Shown piece by piece: positions 20,681 to 31,326 of a stretch of DNA of 64,000 nucleotides; the stretch's first letter is position 1, and every line of letters starts with the position of its first letter. The notes beneath the pieces are model-generated. The model was not told where the DNA came from, searched no databases, and worked only from the letters and a program-made list of their open reading frames with translations. Made by a program: the position numbers and the translations under genes. The stretch comes from Leptoclinus maculatus (taxonomy: Eukaryota; Chordata; Actinopteri; Perciformes; Stichaeidae), in NCBI GenBank assembly GCA_032191485.1, contig JAVDOI010000008.1, positions 23,681,049 through 23,745,048 of the forward strand. The letters are read 5' to 3'.

Positions 20681-22260
20681 GGTTCCACGCGTAACGGGTT
20701 CCACGAGTTCCAATCGTAACGGGTTCCATGCGTAACTGATTCCACGCGTAACGGGTTCCACGAGTTCCACGCGTAACGGGTTCCACGCGTAACGGGTTCC
20801 ACGCGTAACGGGTTCCACGAATTCCACGCGTAACGGGTTCCACGAATTCCACGCGTAACGGGTTCCACGAGTTCCAATCGTAACGGGTTCCATGCCTAAC
20901 TGATTCCAAGCGTAACGGGTTCCACGAGTTCCACGTGTAACGGGTTCCACGCGTAACGGGTTCCACGCGTAACGGGTTCCACGAGTTCCAATCGTAACGG
21001 GTTCCATGCATAACGGGTTCCACGCGTAACGGGTTCCACGCGTAACGGGTTCCACGAATTCCACGCGTAACGGGTTCCACGAGTTCCAATCGTAACGGGT
21101 TCCATGCGTAACTGATTCCACGCGTAACGGGTTCCACGCGTAACGGGTTCCACGCGTAACAGGTTCCACGCGTAACGGGTTCCACGCGTAACGGGTTCCA
21201 CGAGTTCCACGCGTAACGGGTTCCACGAATTCCACGCGTAACGGGTTCCACGCGTAACGGGTTCCACGCGTAACGGGTTCCACGCGTAACGGGTTCCACG
21301 CGTAACGGGTTCCACGAGTTCCAATCGTAACGGGTTCCATGCGTAACTGATTCCATGCGTAACGGGTTCCACGCGTAACGGGTTCCACGAATTCCACGCG
21401 TAACGGGTTCCACGAGTTCCAAACGTAACGGGTTCCATGCATAACTGATTCCACGCGTAACGGGTTCCACGCGTAACGGGTTCCACGCGTAACGGGTTCC
21501 ACGAATTCCACGCGTAACGGGTTCCACGAGTTCCAATCGTAACGGGTTCCATGCCTAACTGATTCCAAGCGTAACGGGTTCCACGCGTACTGGGTTCCAC
21601 GCGTAACGGGTTCCACGAGTTCCACGCGTAACGGGTTCCACGAATTCCACGCGTAACGGGTTCCACGAGTTCCAATCGTAACGGGTTCCATGCATAACTG
21701 ATTCCACGCGTAACGGGTTCCACGCGTAACGGGTTCCACGAGTTCCACGCGTAACGGGTTCCACGAGTTCCAATCGTAACGGGTTCAATGCGTAACTGAT
21801 TCCACGCGTAACGGGTTCCACGCGTAACGGGTTCTACGAATTCCACGCGTAACGGGTTCCACGCGTTCCACGCGTAACGGGTTCCACGAGTTCCAATCGT
21901 AACGGGTTCCATGCGTAACTGATTCCACGCGTAACGGGTTCCACGCGTAACGGGTTCCACGAGTAACAGGTTCCACGCGTAACGGGTTCCACGAGTTCCA
22001 CGTGTAACGGGTTCCACGAATTCCACGCGTAACGGGTTCCACGAGTTCCAATCGTAACGGGTTCCATGCGTAACTGATTCCACGCGTAACGGGTTCCACC
22101 CGTAACGGGTTCTACGAATTCCACGCGTAACGGGTTCCACGAGTTCCAATCGTAACGGGTTCCATGCATAACTGATTCCACGCGTAACGGGTTCCACGCG
22201 TAACAGGTTCCACCCGTAACGGGTTCCACGCGTAACGGGTTCCACGAGTTCCACGCGTAA

Positions 22261-23164
22261 GTTGGTCTGGAAGTTGTCTTAGTTTAACCTGTCTAATCGT
22301 TGGACCCCTGATGGAAATTCTTTCAGCGATGTTGAGTTTACTTTGTGACCATAATGGTTATTACTGATAGAAATGGCCAAACTATGGAGCTGAAGTTGCA
22401 ATAAATTGGAATTATCTTTAAAGTCAGAAACCTCAATCAAGGCAGTTTCAAATATGTTCTCTAAAGTCATTATTTTCCCTCAGTCTTTCATTTCCTCTGT
22501 CTGTCTCAGGCATGCAAACTAAAGCCACCTCTGTCAGACGTCAGCTTCGCTTCCACCTCACTGACTGTTGGATTTGATAAAGACCTGTTACCAGTGTGTG
22601 TGTGCTTCTAACACTTGGTTGGAGAGCACACTGGCTCCCATTGCTTTAGAGTGGCAGTTTGTGAAGGAAAGGGTCCCAGCAATGGGTTCTGTACCATCTC
22701 AGCTCTCAAAACACCACTTGTCTCTTATTTCAAAAGTCATCGGACTGTAGACATTGACTACCTGTACATGCACACTAATATTACACTATTATTCCAAATA
22801 TGACAATATCCCAAATTTAATATGGGTCATGTAAATAGCATATTCCATTTGGATATAACCATTGTGGCCTCATTCCGGATGGAGCATTTTCTGTTTAAGA
22901 CATATGAGATGTGCTGATATTATTCAGGGTTTAGAAACATTTTTTGGACATGCATTGTATATCAGAATATGCATCTGAATAGGGGTGTTTACCACAGTTT
23001 GCAACACATGCTTCTTTTTCCTATGGCCCGCTCTGTGAGTTGTATACAAAGCTACTAGCTGGCAGTTTGCAGAGATGCTTCCCCAAAAGAAAAGCTCACA
23101 TTTCTGGACAGAAGGAGAAACACACTTATTGTTAAACATTATGAAAGCATGAATGCATCAATGA
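22261..23164. other. Right flank of the satellite, no gene recognised
   Basis: The array stops abruptly within a unit at 22260. The following unique-looking DNA has only short open frames with no recognisable domain. Confidence 0.5.
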
Positions 23165-23184
23165 TTATAGTCAACAATATAGTG

Positions 23185-23336
23185 TACTTTATTCTGCATA
23201 ATGAGTACTTTTACTTTGGATTCTTTAAGTAATATTTTAAATTGAGAATTTTTACTTTGAGTACTTTGAGTATTTTACACAGTGGTATTACTACTTTTAC
23301 TTAGGTAGAGATCTGAGTACTTCTTCCACCACTGTA
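23185..23336. repeat. 'Acttttactt' fish MITE ending in cttcttccaccactg
   Basis: Contains 'gagtacttttactttggatt', 'actttgagtactttgagtat' and the terminus 'ctgagtacttcttccaccac' tg, an abundant fish repeat. A fragment of the same family is at 11095-11200. Confidence 0.75.
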
Positions 23337-23770
23337 TGATAACATCAGTTTATTTAATATATTATATATTACGTTTTTTTGACTCACAAACGTAGTTTTC
23401 AGACACAGTTAATTTAGTGTAGTGCCAGCAATGTTTACATTTCAATCCTCAGCTGCTGTCTCTCTCTCTCTTTCTCTCTCCACTGTGACCTTAAGCAAGT
23501 GCATTCGCACACAGAGTTTTCACATATAGTAAATTTAGTCTTTCACCGTTTCATTTAAGAGCCACGCCGTAATGTAAAATAATCAAATGGCAACTACAAT
23601 CACAATGAAGAGAAATGTAGCCTACTTCATATTATTAATCATACATAGGCTCACTTCTTAGGCTAAACTTCCTTCTCTACCAAACAAGTTATTTTACCAC
23701 CTGGAACTGTACGCTCTGCCATTTCTCCTCTAGTCTTCCCACTGTGAGCCACTCAGCACTGACTGTCAGA

Positions 23771-23782
23771 CCCCCCCCCCCC

Positions 23783-23808
<26 letters not shown>
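23771..23808. repeat. C-run followed by (CA)n
   Basis: Twelve or more C bases followed by a pure CA dinucleotide run. Confidence 0.9.
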
Positions 23809-23813
<5 letters not shown>

Positions 23814-24409
23814 TTGGTTGGGTTTTAGAGACATGGATTCACTTTGACAGTCTGGAACATTTACATGCGCATTCACATAAATTGCTTTTTTTGTTGCTCT
23901 TCACAGGCTCACACTTAAAATTTATTCAGGGAAAAACATTTTGGCCTTAAACTCCGGCAAAACTCCTTGGCGGCGGCTATCAGCTAACCGGGCTAACTCT
24001 ACGAACAGTACTAACAAAGGCAACGGTGCTGACAGGGTTAACAGTTCTAACCTGGAGGGGAATAAGTGGGTGTGCATTATAATTCCGTGAAAAAAGGACT
24101 CCCTCTGTCGTGGGTCGGGGACGGCTACTGATAACATTCAAAAAACAAGACACCTTGAAAATTAAAAGGAGGTTTGATATTAAATCCTAGCATTTCAGTA
24201 AATTACTGGACTGACTATGTTTTACACTTAGTGTCACAACATTTTTTATTTAATTAGACTCGTATTTGCTTTTATAATACATTTGTTATAAATTGCCAGT
24301 ATATGTATCTGATTTGCCATTGAAAGTAGTTATCTTTTTTTCTGACGATGTTTATGATTGAAAAATCCCAGACCCATTCAAGAAATTATCATCTGTTTCG
24401 GTATCTGAT
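23809..24409. other. Intergenic stretch, nothing recognised
   Basis: No exon, RNA gene or transposon end is identified. A patch near 23960-24060 is moderately GC-rich. Confidence 0.45.
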
Positions 24410-24797
24410 TGTAACGGTTGTGGTAAGGAAGCAGTACGACGGACACACGGAATAGTTGGAACGAAACTTTATTCCAGGCAGAACACACAACAAGCAAACA
24501 GTCTTGGATCTGCACACATGTATAAATCCACTGAGTGGAACGCCAAGCCGTCAGGGGAGAAGGCAGACAGAACCCAGAGGAAGCAGAGGCAGAATGTCGT
24601 GGTCGGGGGCAGAATGCTGAGTCGTTTACCGGGGAAGAGGCAAGGCGGAGAAGTCCAAACAGGCAGGGTCGGCAACGGGAAACCAGTCGGAGGGTAAACG
24701 CTGGAAGGTCAGGCATGAATGTGGAGAACGATCTGGCAGTGAGTGTGTAAGAAGTTTGGTATTGCCCATTCTTACAAGTGGAAGACCGCACATAACA
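24410..24797 (-). mobile_element. Solo LTR candidate
   Basis: On the minus strand it begins TGTTATGTGCGGTC and ends ACCACAACCGTTACA, matching TG...CA LTR termini. It contains AATAAA near 24470 (read on the minus strand as ctggaataaagtttcg) about 60 bp before the end, as expected for a poly(A) signal in R. No second LTR or internal domain is nearby, so it would be a solo LTR. A clear target duplication is lacking: the flanks are ctgat and atcag, which are inverted rather than direct. Confidence 0.5.
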
Positions 24798-27170
24798 ATC
24801 AGAGCGGACTGTGCTTGTCAGAATTTAGGGCCTTAAAAAGACAGGCGCTAAAACAGAACGTTTCATACAGAGCGTGAATACAGGTATGAGAGAAACATAT
24901 ATTTTTTTTATTATTATTAAAGCTAATAAAAAAACAAAATATAAGTATGAACCAGAAAATGAGCATAATATGTCTCCTTTAAGTGACCTCAGCATGAAGA
25001 ACCCTCAAAGATCTGAATTAGCATTTCACTACTATACACGTAGAAATGTGGGGGCAAGTGGGTGTGCTGAAATGAGAGACTTAAGGGGTTTGAATCCTGG
25101 CGGTTACAACAGGGCACTAACCACAAAATGATGATAATGCTGTTGGACTGGGACACTTCAATTACTAGTATTACACAATGAGCTGATGCTTGTACATCTG
25201 CAAAGACAGACTTAAGTCGGTGCTGTTAACATACATGAGGAAATGTGTTCTCAATTGTTAAAAAGGAATCTATTTGTATTGTCATATGTGCAGGGTTGAT
25301 AAAGTTAATGCAGGTACTGTGTGATGGACAAAGATAAGAGCCAACAAGAGGTGCTGAAATTGATGTGTCAATAAAGTTTTATTTTGGAGAGAGTTCCACT
25401 GAGCAGAACTGATGCCCCACTGTGTTTTATTCCTCCGTAATTATATTTGGACTAGCACTGGGTATGCACGCAAGAATCGTCACAATTTACATCTGCTAAC
25501 AGGTGCAGATCTTTTTTTTTGTACATTTGCACCAAAGTGAAATGAATGAAACGACACAAACCCGGAGCCTCCCGAACATTCATCTCACAGCGAGGCAGCT
25601 GGCCCTCGAGCTTCAGCTTGCAAAAGCTCTACTCCTCATCTCCACAGAACTCTGGACTCTTACAACAAAATAGAGATAACGCTTCAACAGCGGGGTTGCA
25701 GGCTTCCAGCCCCCCCACCATCAACCACCCTCCCTGCAGGTTATCTTAATTGTGCAAGACAGGCAGACTCAAACTACAGAAGAATCAAAAGAGATCAACC
25801 CGTTCAATTTAAAGTGCGAGACCATGCAGGCAAAGAGGAATCTCTAATTACTTATGCTAATAGGGTGACAACAGAGAGGCAGGGAAGAGGATCCTCTTCC
25901 CTGAGGACCCTCTTTCCCCCCCATTTTCCACGCGGTGGGGGGGGGGGGGGAGAGGCTGCATCTGGTGTATCACTCAGGGTCTGCTCTAATTCAAAACAGA
26001 ATTAATCTTTTGGACGCACAGGCTGGAGAAGAGGCAGACTTCTCTCTCACAGTGTGTCCCCCATGAGGAGCAGAAGCCACTGAGAGGTAATTACTGTTAT
26101 CTGCTGGTTGTTTTATTAACATGTGTCCTCAAAGAATGGAGAAGCTTAACTTGGTCCCGACTCCGACTGATGCCACGCTCGATAGACCAGCACATAAAAT
26201 GATTACAAAATGGGAGAAAAATGTCCCCCATTCCTTTTCTCTTGATCCTGAAAAGAAAATTGCGATTATTTTTTCATTTTTATTTCCTCTGCACTACTCC
26301 CACTCTTTAAATTCCCTCTGGGGCGCGATATTTCCTCAGATACGTGGATCGAGTGAGAGGGAAGAGCAGGGAGAGTTTGAGTGCGAGGAGCAGGGAGTAG
26401 ATAGGAGGGAGAAGATAGGAGAGAGGAAACAGACGGGATGAGAGGAGGAGGTGCAGAGTGGAGAGGGGCGATAGATTAACACAAAGACTTTGCAGCGAGC
26501 AGAATGAGAAGAGAAGCCCAGAGAAAGCACACATGCCAGCAGCCGGTAATTACACGCCAATCATCTGCCCACAGGCCAGTGCAGGGATTAATTTAGAGGG
26601 GAAACGGTGGGAGAAATTCAATTAAAAAAACAACGAATTAATAAGCAGTGAGTTTTTTCCTCTGGCCACAGGGACCAGCCAAGGGGCGGGATCGGACCTG
26701 CACGTGCTGGTCAGCCATTGGGAGGGAGGAGGTGGCAGGGAACGTGATTGGTGGTGTTGAAACTGAGGAAAAATGGGAGGGAAAATGTAATGATGGCATA
26801 ATGAATGCATGTTTTTAACATACGGAATTAAACTCAGAGAGTGAGAAGAAAATATTTAAACCATTAGAAATGGGGTGTGATTGTATTATCACGTCTTTCA
26901 ACACTATTGTGATCAAATAAGACAAATAAAGGCAACAAAAAATTGTTGACTGCATGAACTGTGCCAGAAAAGCTTTTTTTATTAGATATTGTTATGAACG
27001 ATAACATATTACAGCGCTATTACAGTTTTTCTTTTGCCAAGCAAATATAATTACAATATTTATTTATTTTTAGAGTGTTAAACACATAAGAGAGGGTTGG
27101 GGGATGCAAGGGCGACAAACAGAGCCCCCAACATTCAGCTGTTTTTTCTTTCTCTAATAGACCCTACATT
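24798..27170. other. Intergenic stretch with purine-rich and CNE-like blocks
   Basis: No coding sequence is recognised. A poly(G) run lies at about 25938-25951 and a purine-rich tract (GA-repeats) at about 26350-26530. Blocks at 25840-25900 (tctaattacttatgctaata) and 26540-26650 (ggtaattacacgccaatcat) contain TAATTA-type homeodomain-like sites and low repeat content, and could be conserved regulatory DNA. Confidence 0.3.
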
Positions 27171-27178
27171 ATTTATAC

Positions 27179-28086
27179 CAGGGGTCACTAATAGGTGGAC
27201 CGCGGAAATATAACTGATGGATAATTGAGAATTATATATTTTGAGGGAGAGCTTCTATTTTAACCTGCACAGCTTTTCTAGCCTTTACGTCACTCGTTCA
27301 GCGGTCCAAGAAACACACCGGCCAATTGCATGCATTGTAAATCATCTCACGTGACGCTACTCAGCCAATTGAATATGTGCATTCCAAAATGCATCGTGAG
27401 TCGAGAGACAGGGCAAGAGAGAGAGAGAAGTGGGAGAAGTAAGTGAGTCCGAGGAGCAGGCCGCGAAAAAAGAGCTTTCATCAAAGAATGGACGGACTCT
27501 TATTTGTTCATTCTTCCTACAGGCGCTACAAAACCTCTCTGTCTCATATGTTCAGATACGTGGCCATTATTAAAAGCGCCAATGTGAACTACAAGACCAA
27601 ACATAAATCTTTTGAGCAAACATACCCACTCCAGTCTGAACTGAGGGCAAGATGTTAATGTGTAGAGACTGTTTGATGATGTGAGTTAACAAAAGAGTAG
27701 AAAAAAGTTAACTCCAGCCACACTCTTTCATTTTTCATTTTCATTATTTTTTCTCAAATCAAGCACTTTCTTTTAGTTGCAAGTTTTTAAAAAAAATGTT
27801 TTGTGTATTTTATTTTTAGGAACATTTATTTATGTATTTCTATGTTTTATTTATAATCCAACCAGTTAAATTTGAAAACTGAGAATAATAATTGTTAAAA
27901 TATAATTGATGTGTACTTTCTTTAATTGATTTGACAGTTGTTGACTACACAGAGACGTTACTACTATTAGGCTCCTTGAATACATATATGGCACTAAATA
28001 GCGCAAGTTTATTGTAATGTTCTGGACCTTTGCACGAGGACATTTTCTCAATCTGGACCTTTTGGAATTTTAATTGAATACCCCTG
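27179..28086 (+). mobile_element. Internally deleted hAT element with BED-finger transposase remnant
   Basis: It starts CAGGGGTCACTA and ends GAATACCCCTG; the outer five bases (CAGGG/CCCTG) plus the sixth pair as inverted repeats. The flanking 8-mers atttatac and gtccatac agree at five positions and differ only by transitions, so a decayed hAT 8-bp duplication is plausible. The first 290 bp match 5076-5480. The interior encodes a transposase N terminus with a CxxC half of a BED-type zinc finger, then jumps to an AT-rich 3' region. Confidence 0.75.
27455..27657 (+). pseudogene. hAT transposase N terminus with BED zinc-finger remnant
   Basis: Across one frameshift the frames read KKRAFIKEWT, then LPTGATKPLCLICSD, then VAIIKSANV, KTKHKSFEQTYPL and QSELRA. 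This is the N-terminal segment of hAT transposases related to GTF2IRD2/ZBED-type proteins, where CxxC plus a later H form a BED finger that binds DNA. The frame breaks at about 27560 and the conserved histidine spacing is disturbed (NYKTKH). The rest of the transposase is deleted. Confidence 0.7.
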
Positions 28087-28851
28087 GTCCATACAATAGA
28101 GCTAAAACGATTAGTCGATCATTTGTTTGGAAATAGAAAAATAATTGCAATCAATAAAGGGAGATAGATTTGTATAAAATGGAATTGCCGTCAAGTTTCA
28201 CCTAAAGTAGACTATGACGTACACTGCAACAGCATATTACATCAAAATTCATATGGACAGCATGTGTTTATTGTTGTTATTTCCTACTTTTCCTATTAGC
28301 CCGCTCTCACCAAGAATGGAACGACAATTGTAAGTAATTTTGCGTGCAATAAGAACACAGTTCTTGCTTTTTGCTTGCCATTTATATCATGTAGACTTCA
28401 TTGAAGGCAATGTAAATGCATCTGTGTGAACATGCTACGCTTTGAACATGTGGCATAGTATAAAATGTGAGAGATGGATGGATCAAACAGACACAGCACT
28501 GACAGACCGGTTGCTGTTTTTTGTTTGTTAGCGACATGTTTTCTTGCAACGTTGTACTTAACTTAGTTTATGTAGTTATTTTAAGCCCAGCCATGATGTT
28601 TTTCCTAAGCAAGTAGTTTTGTTGCTTAAACATAACTGCGACCTCTTCACTGTAACGACATGGCGTTGAATGGCATGCAAAAAGACTAAAATGCGCAATA
28701 ATGACACTTATATATCCATAGTCTAGCTATTTATAAGCCTTCCCATAAGAGTGGGTTGAGGATACAGACAAAGTAAAGCCCAGTTATGAACAACATGGAT
28801 CAAAGATTTGTGGCTGTGTTTTAGTTGTTGCCCAGCTCAATCTATTTTGAG
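28087..28851. other. Intergenic stretch between two hAT elements
   Basis: AT-rich, no recognisable gene or repeat boundary. The last eight bases (28844-28851, attttgag) are the target duplication of the next element. Confidence 0.5.
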
Positions 28852-29179
28852 CAGTGGTGGGCTGTCAGGGCCAGCAAGGCCTTCTCTCCTGCCCTAAACA
28901 GAATCACAAAGTTATAGCTATTTTATAATTTAATAATTTTTCATAAATACACTACAGGTATTATAATTTTTTTTCCCATTATCTTATTTTCTCATTGCAC
29001 AGCTCCTGTCTTCCTCAGTTGCTCTGCTTCCAGTGCAGCTTGTTTTAAGTAGAGCTTTTATCCAATCAGATTTCACCTCTGTGTCTCTAGGTAAGAAGAG
29101 AGGCCCGAGGCCTGCTAGCTGGCCTAGCCATATGTGATTGGTCAGTAGGCTAGCCTGACATGTTGGGCGGTGACAATCC

Positions 29180-29397
29180 CAATATCTGCTGCCTCTGTCG
29201 AGCGGACATTTTCAGCCCTCAAACGCATTAAAACGTATTCAAGAAATACAACTGGGGAGGCTCGACTGTCTTCACTGGCGTCCATGAATCGAGAAGGACT
29301 TCTTACTGGAACTAAAACGCACGGATGTACTGAACAACCGTGAGATTAAACTCTTTATTAACAAAGAAAGGAGGATGGACTTTGTCTTTAAATAGTG
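29180..29397 (+). pseudogene. hAT transposase C-terminal (hATC) remnant
   Basis: The frame reads SAASVERTFSALKRIKTYSR, then NTTGEARLSSLASMNREGLL, then LELKRTDVLNNREIK, ending RRMDFVFK and a stop at about 29397. The 'S.ERTFSALKRIKTYSRN' block is the hATC dimerisation domain of hAT transposases that also gave rise to ZMYM-type host genes. The frame is open to its natural stop, so the 3' end is well kept, but everything upstream (zinc finger and catalytic core) is deleted. Confidence 0.8.
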
Positions 29398-29574
29398 AAC
29401 AGCAGCTCTGGTAGGTTAAATGCGTTTGTTTTTACATCTGCAGTAGCTTTAATATGCTTGTTTATATATTATTATTTGTACAACTTGGTTTTATGAAGAT
29501 GGATTTTTGTTTGGTTTTATATGTGATAGGAACCATTGTTATGTCCTATGTTGCTCTGGTGACATATTTAGCCG

Positions 29575-29760
29575 GTGCCAGTGTTGGCAACTTGGCGACT
29601 TTCTCACTAAATCTGGCGACTTTCCAAACCCTCATGGAGACTTTTTTTGTCAAAAGCTACTAGCGACAAATCTAGCGACTTTTTCTGGTGTTGTTGTAGA
29701 CTTTGCTGGTGTTTTGACTCGATGACGTTAAAGCACGTACGTTCTACAGTTACTGTCGTG
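29575..29760. repeat. 'ttggcgactt' repeat inside the hAT element
   Basis: Contains five near-copies of a 'tggcgacttt / agcgactttt' motif. A related fragment ('ttgccaactc..agtagctagc') is visible near 39760-39800. It is probably a dispersed MITE inserted in, or carried by, the hAT element. Confidence 0.45.
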
Positions 29761-30012
29761 AACGAGCAGCAGGTGCTGCCGTGAGCCCCTCCGCCGCCCC
29801 AAAGCACACACAGGCGGATACTCTCACAGAAGCCTCGCGCAGCAGTCAGAGCAGAGAGGAGACGCAGTCTCTGCGTATTCTCTGCAGTTAGTGTATCTAT
29901 ATGTGTTGGCTTCATTTTTACACAAAACAAATAATAACCGTAGCTGTGTTTCAGCTGCAGGACAGCAGTGAAGGCCCAGGTATAAAATGCACGGCCCGCC
30001 ACTGATTTTGAG

Positions 30013-31300
30013 CATTGGGCTCCTTCAACAAAAGACTAGACGGATCAGAGCAGAGTTGTTTCTGGGTTTTCTTCTGACACAAGCGGCTGTGATCCACTCT
30101 GGCGCTCCTCAGCTGCGCAGGGTGGAATATCGATCTTTAATCCACCTGCAGCTGTTACCGGCTCATCAAGCATCATTGATATGTTATCTCTGTTTTCTTT
30201 CACATTTTATTTTGATTTCACCTCTCTCTCACATTGTGCTGCTCTTTTCCTATCAGCTCATTGATATCAATCCATCCATTTAATTCAGCTGCTATAATCA
30301 TGACATGATGTTTACCAGTGCCAACAGCTGCCGACGTCAAATTACTATATCAATAAGAACATCCTCTGGCATTCAGCACAGATTTGCTGTATTTCATGTC
30401 TGTCATCTACATAGACAGGAGTGTGTTAGTGTGTTTATAATATATTATAATATATATATATATATATATGAAAAAGCAAAGCAATAATTTGAGACGATTT
30501 GGTTTAATTCATGAAGACAGTCCAGGCCTGTGGAGTGGCTCTGGTTAACACATCCATTCCGGTGAGTGTCGGTTCAGCGACAGGTCAACCGACTGGCCCT
30601 GGAAAAGCATTATTAACCCGGTAATTGGCAGGTAATTAGACCATTGTTTGTTGGCACTTCACTAGTATGCACTATTGCCTGCCCACCAACATGATTTATG
30701 AGTCCATAATTTACATTCTGCCACTCTAATTACATCCTCTCAGCACCCATTACTGGCGCTCTGTTAACGGTGAGGCCTCAGTGATGCATATGGGGAAATT
30801 CTCACAGAATACATTTCTGAAAACAAAGGCACACTCTGCAATGGCATGACCTGGTGTTTCTCTGCTGTGTTTATGTATGTACAATGCATGGACGTCATAG
30901 TGCCTCAGCTCAGGTGAGTGGATGTTAAAGTCAAATTCTCAAACGTGCAGATCCCTAATAACTGGGAGGACCACTGTGAGATTTCACACTTATAAAGATC
31001 ACATAATCGCAGTATTTTCATTTTCATTTGTCTTGGTATTGGTTGTTCTGCAATGTGTAATCAGAACAAACCTCAACATGGAGCCAAAGGTCAGCACTTC
31101 TGTACAATTACTAATGTATGCACTTAGTGGCATGGAATTAGTTGAACCTCAAAGTATATAATTTTTATAAGCAGCCCACGGCTTATCTTGAAGGGAATTG
31201 TAATGAACTCAGCCCTCCCATTTGTAAAGAGTGGAAAATTACAGGTTTGAAGTATTTTCATGTGCAGTAGGGGCTTGATTAAAGCTTCTCTCTCTCTCTA
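30013..31300. other. Intergenic stretch, possible conserved non-coding block
   Basis: No coding sequence is recognised. A block at about 30590-30800 has a balanced composition with several homeodomain-like cores ('ggcaggtaattagaccattg', 'actctaattacatcctctc') and no repeat similarity, which looks like a conserved enhancer. A (TA)n run is at about 30448-30469. Confidence 0.3.
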
Positions 31301-31326
31301 TCTCTCTCCCCCCCCCCCCCCCCCCC
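31283..31326. repeat. (TC)n followed by a 19-base C run
   Basis: A TC-rich microsatellite ends in an uninterrupted C homopolymer (31308-31326). Confidence 0.9.

Larger units (their letters stand above)
16970..22260. repeat. 5.3-kb satellite of a 16-bp CpG-rich unit
   Basis: The basic unit is TTCCACGCGTAACGGG (16 bp), with recurrent variants ending 'aactga' or 'aacagg' or carrying 'atgcgt', 'acgcat' or 'aatcgt'. It is interrupted by truncated 9-bp units TTCCACGAG and TTCCACGAA. In the region 18184-18511 four successive copies of an 82-bp block are in exact register; in 20204-20670 a 105-bp spacing recurs. Most units keep three CpGs and a palindromic ACGCGT (MluI site), while the TTCCACGAA units create GAATTC. 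The minus strand is nearly stop-free in every frame because the unit's reverse complement has no stop; the plus strand has TAA in each unit. This is non-coding tandem DNA, not a protein gene. No similar sequence occurs elsewhere in the window. Confidence 0.97.
28852..30004 (+). mobile_element. hAT element with perfect 8-bp target duplication
   Basis: The left end CAGTGGTGGGCTGT and the right end ACGGCCCGCCACTG are inverted repeats with two mismatches. Both sides carry the identical 8-bp attttgag (28844-28851 and 30005-30012), diagnostic of hAT. The 1153-bp element keeps only the C-terminal end of a transposase (29180-29397), so it is an internal-deletion derivative. The 3' half (about 29575-29760) contains short repeated 'tggcgactttc' and 'agcgacttttt' motifs that may be a further repeat. 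Confidence 0.9.

Noticed and set aside
16907..22254. Very long overlapping minus-strand open frames (up to about 1049 codons) as repetitive protein genes
   Set aside because: They lie within the 16-bp satellite, exist in all three frames with the same periodic peptide, and result from the absence of stops in the unit's reverse complement. No start context, splice pattern or unique domain supports a gene.
16970..22260. Satellite unit as a CENP-B box
   Set aside because: TTCC..8 bases..CGGG recalls the TTCG....A..CGGG core, but the spacing is one base longer and the G of TTCG is C. The match is not close enough to claim centromere protein binding.
16970..22260. CRISPR-like array
   Set aside because: There are no unique spacers between repeats, units are contiguous, and the context is a vertebrate genome.
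22279..22470. Minus-strand open frame just beyond the satellite as part of a gene containing the array
   Set aside because: No domain is recognisable and there is no continuity with a coding exon on the other side of the array.
26307..26560. Leucine/serine-rich minus-strand open frames
   Set aside because: They are translations of a purine-rich low-complexity tract and overlap in two frames.
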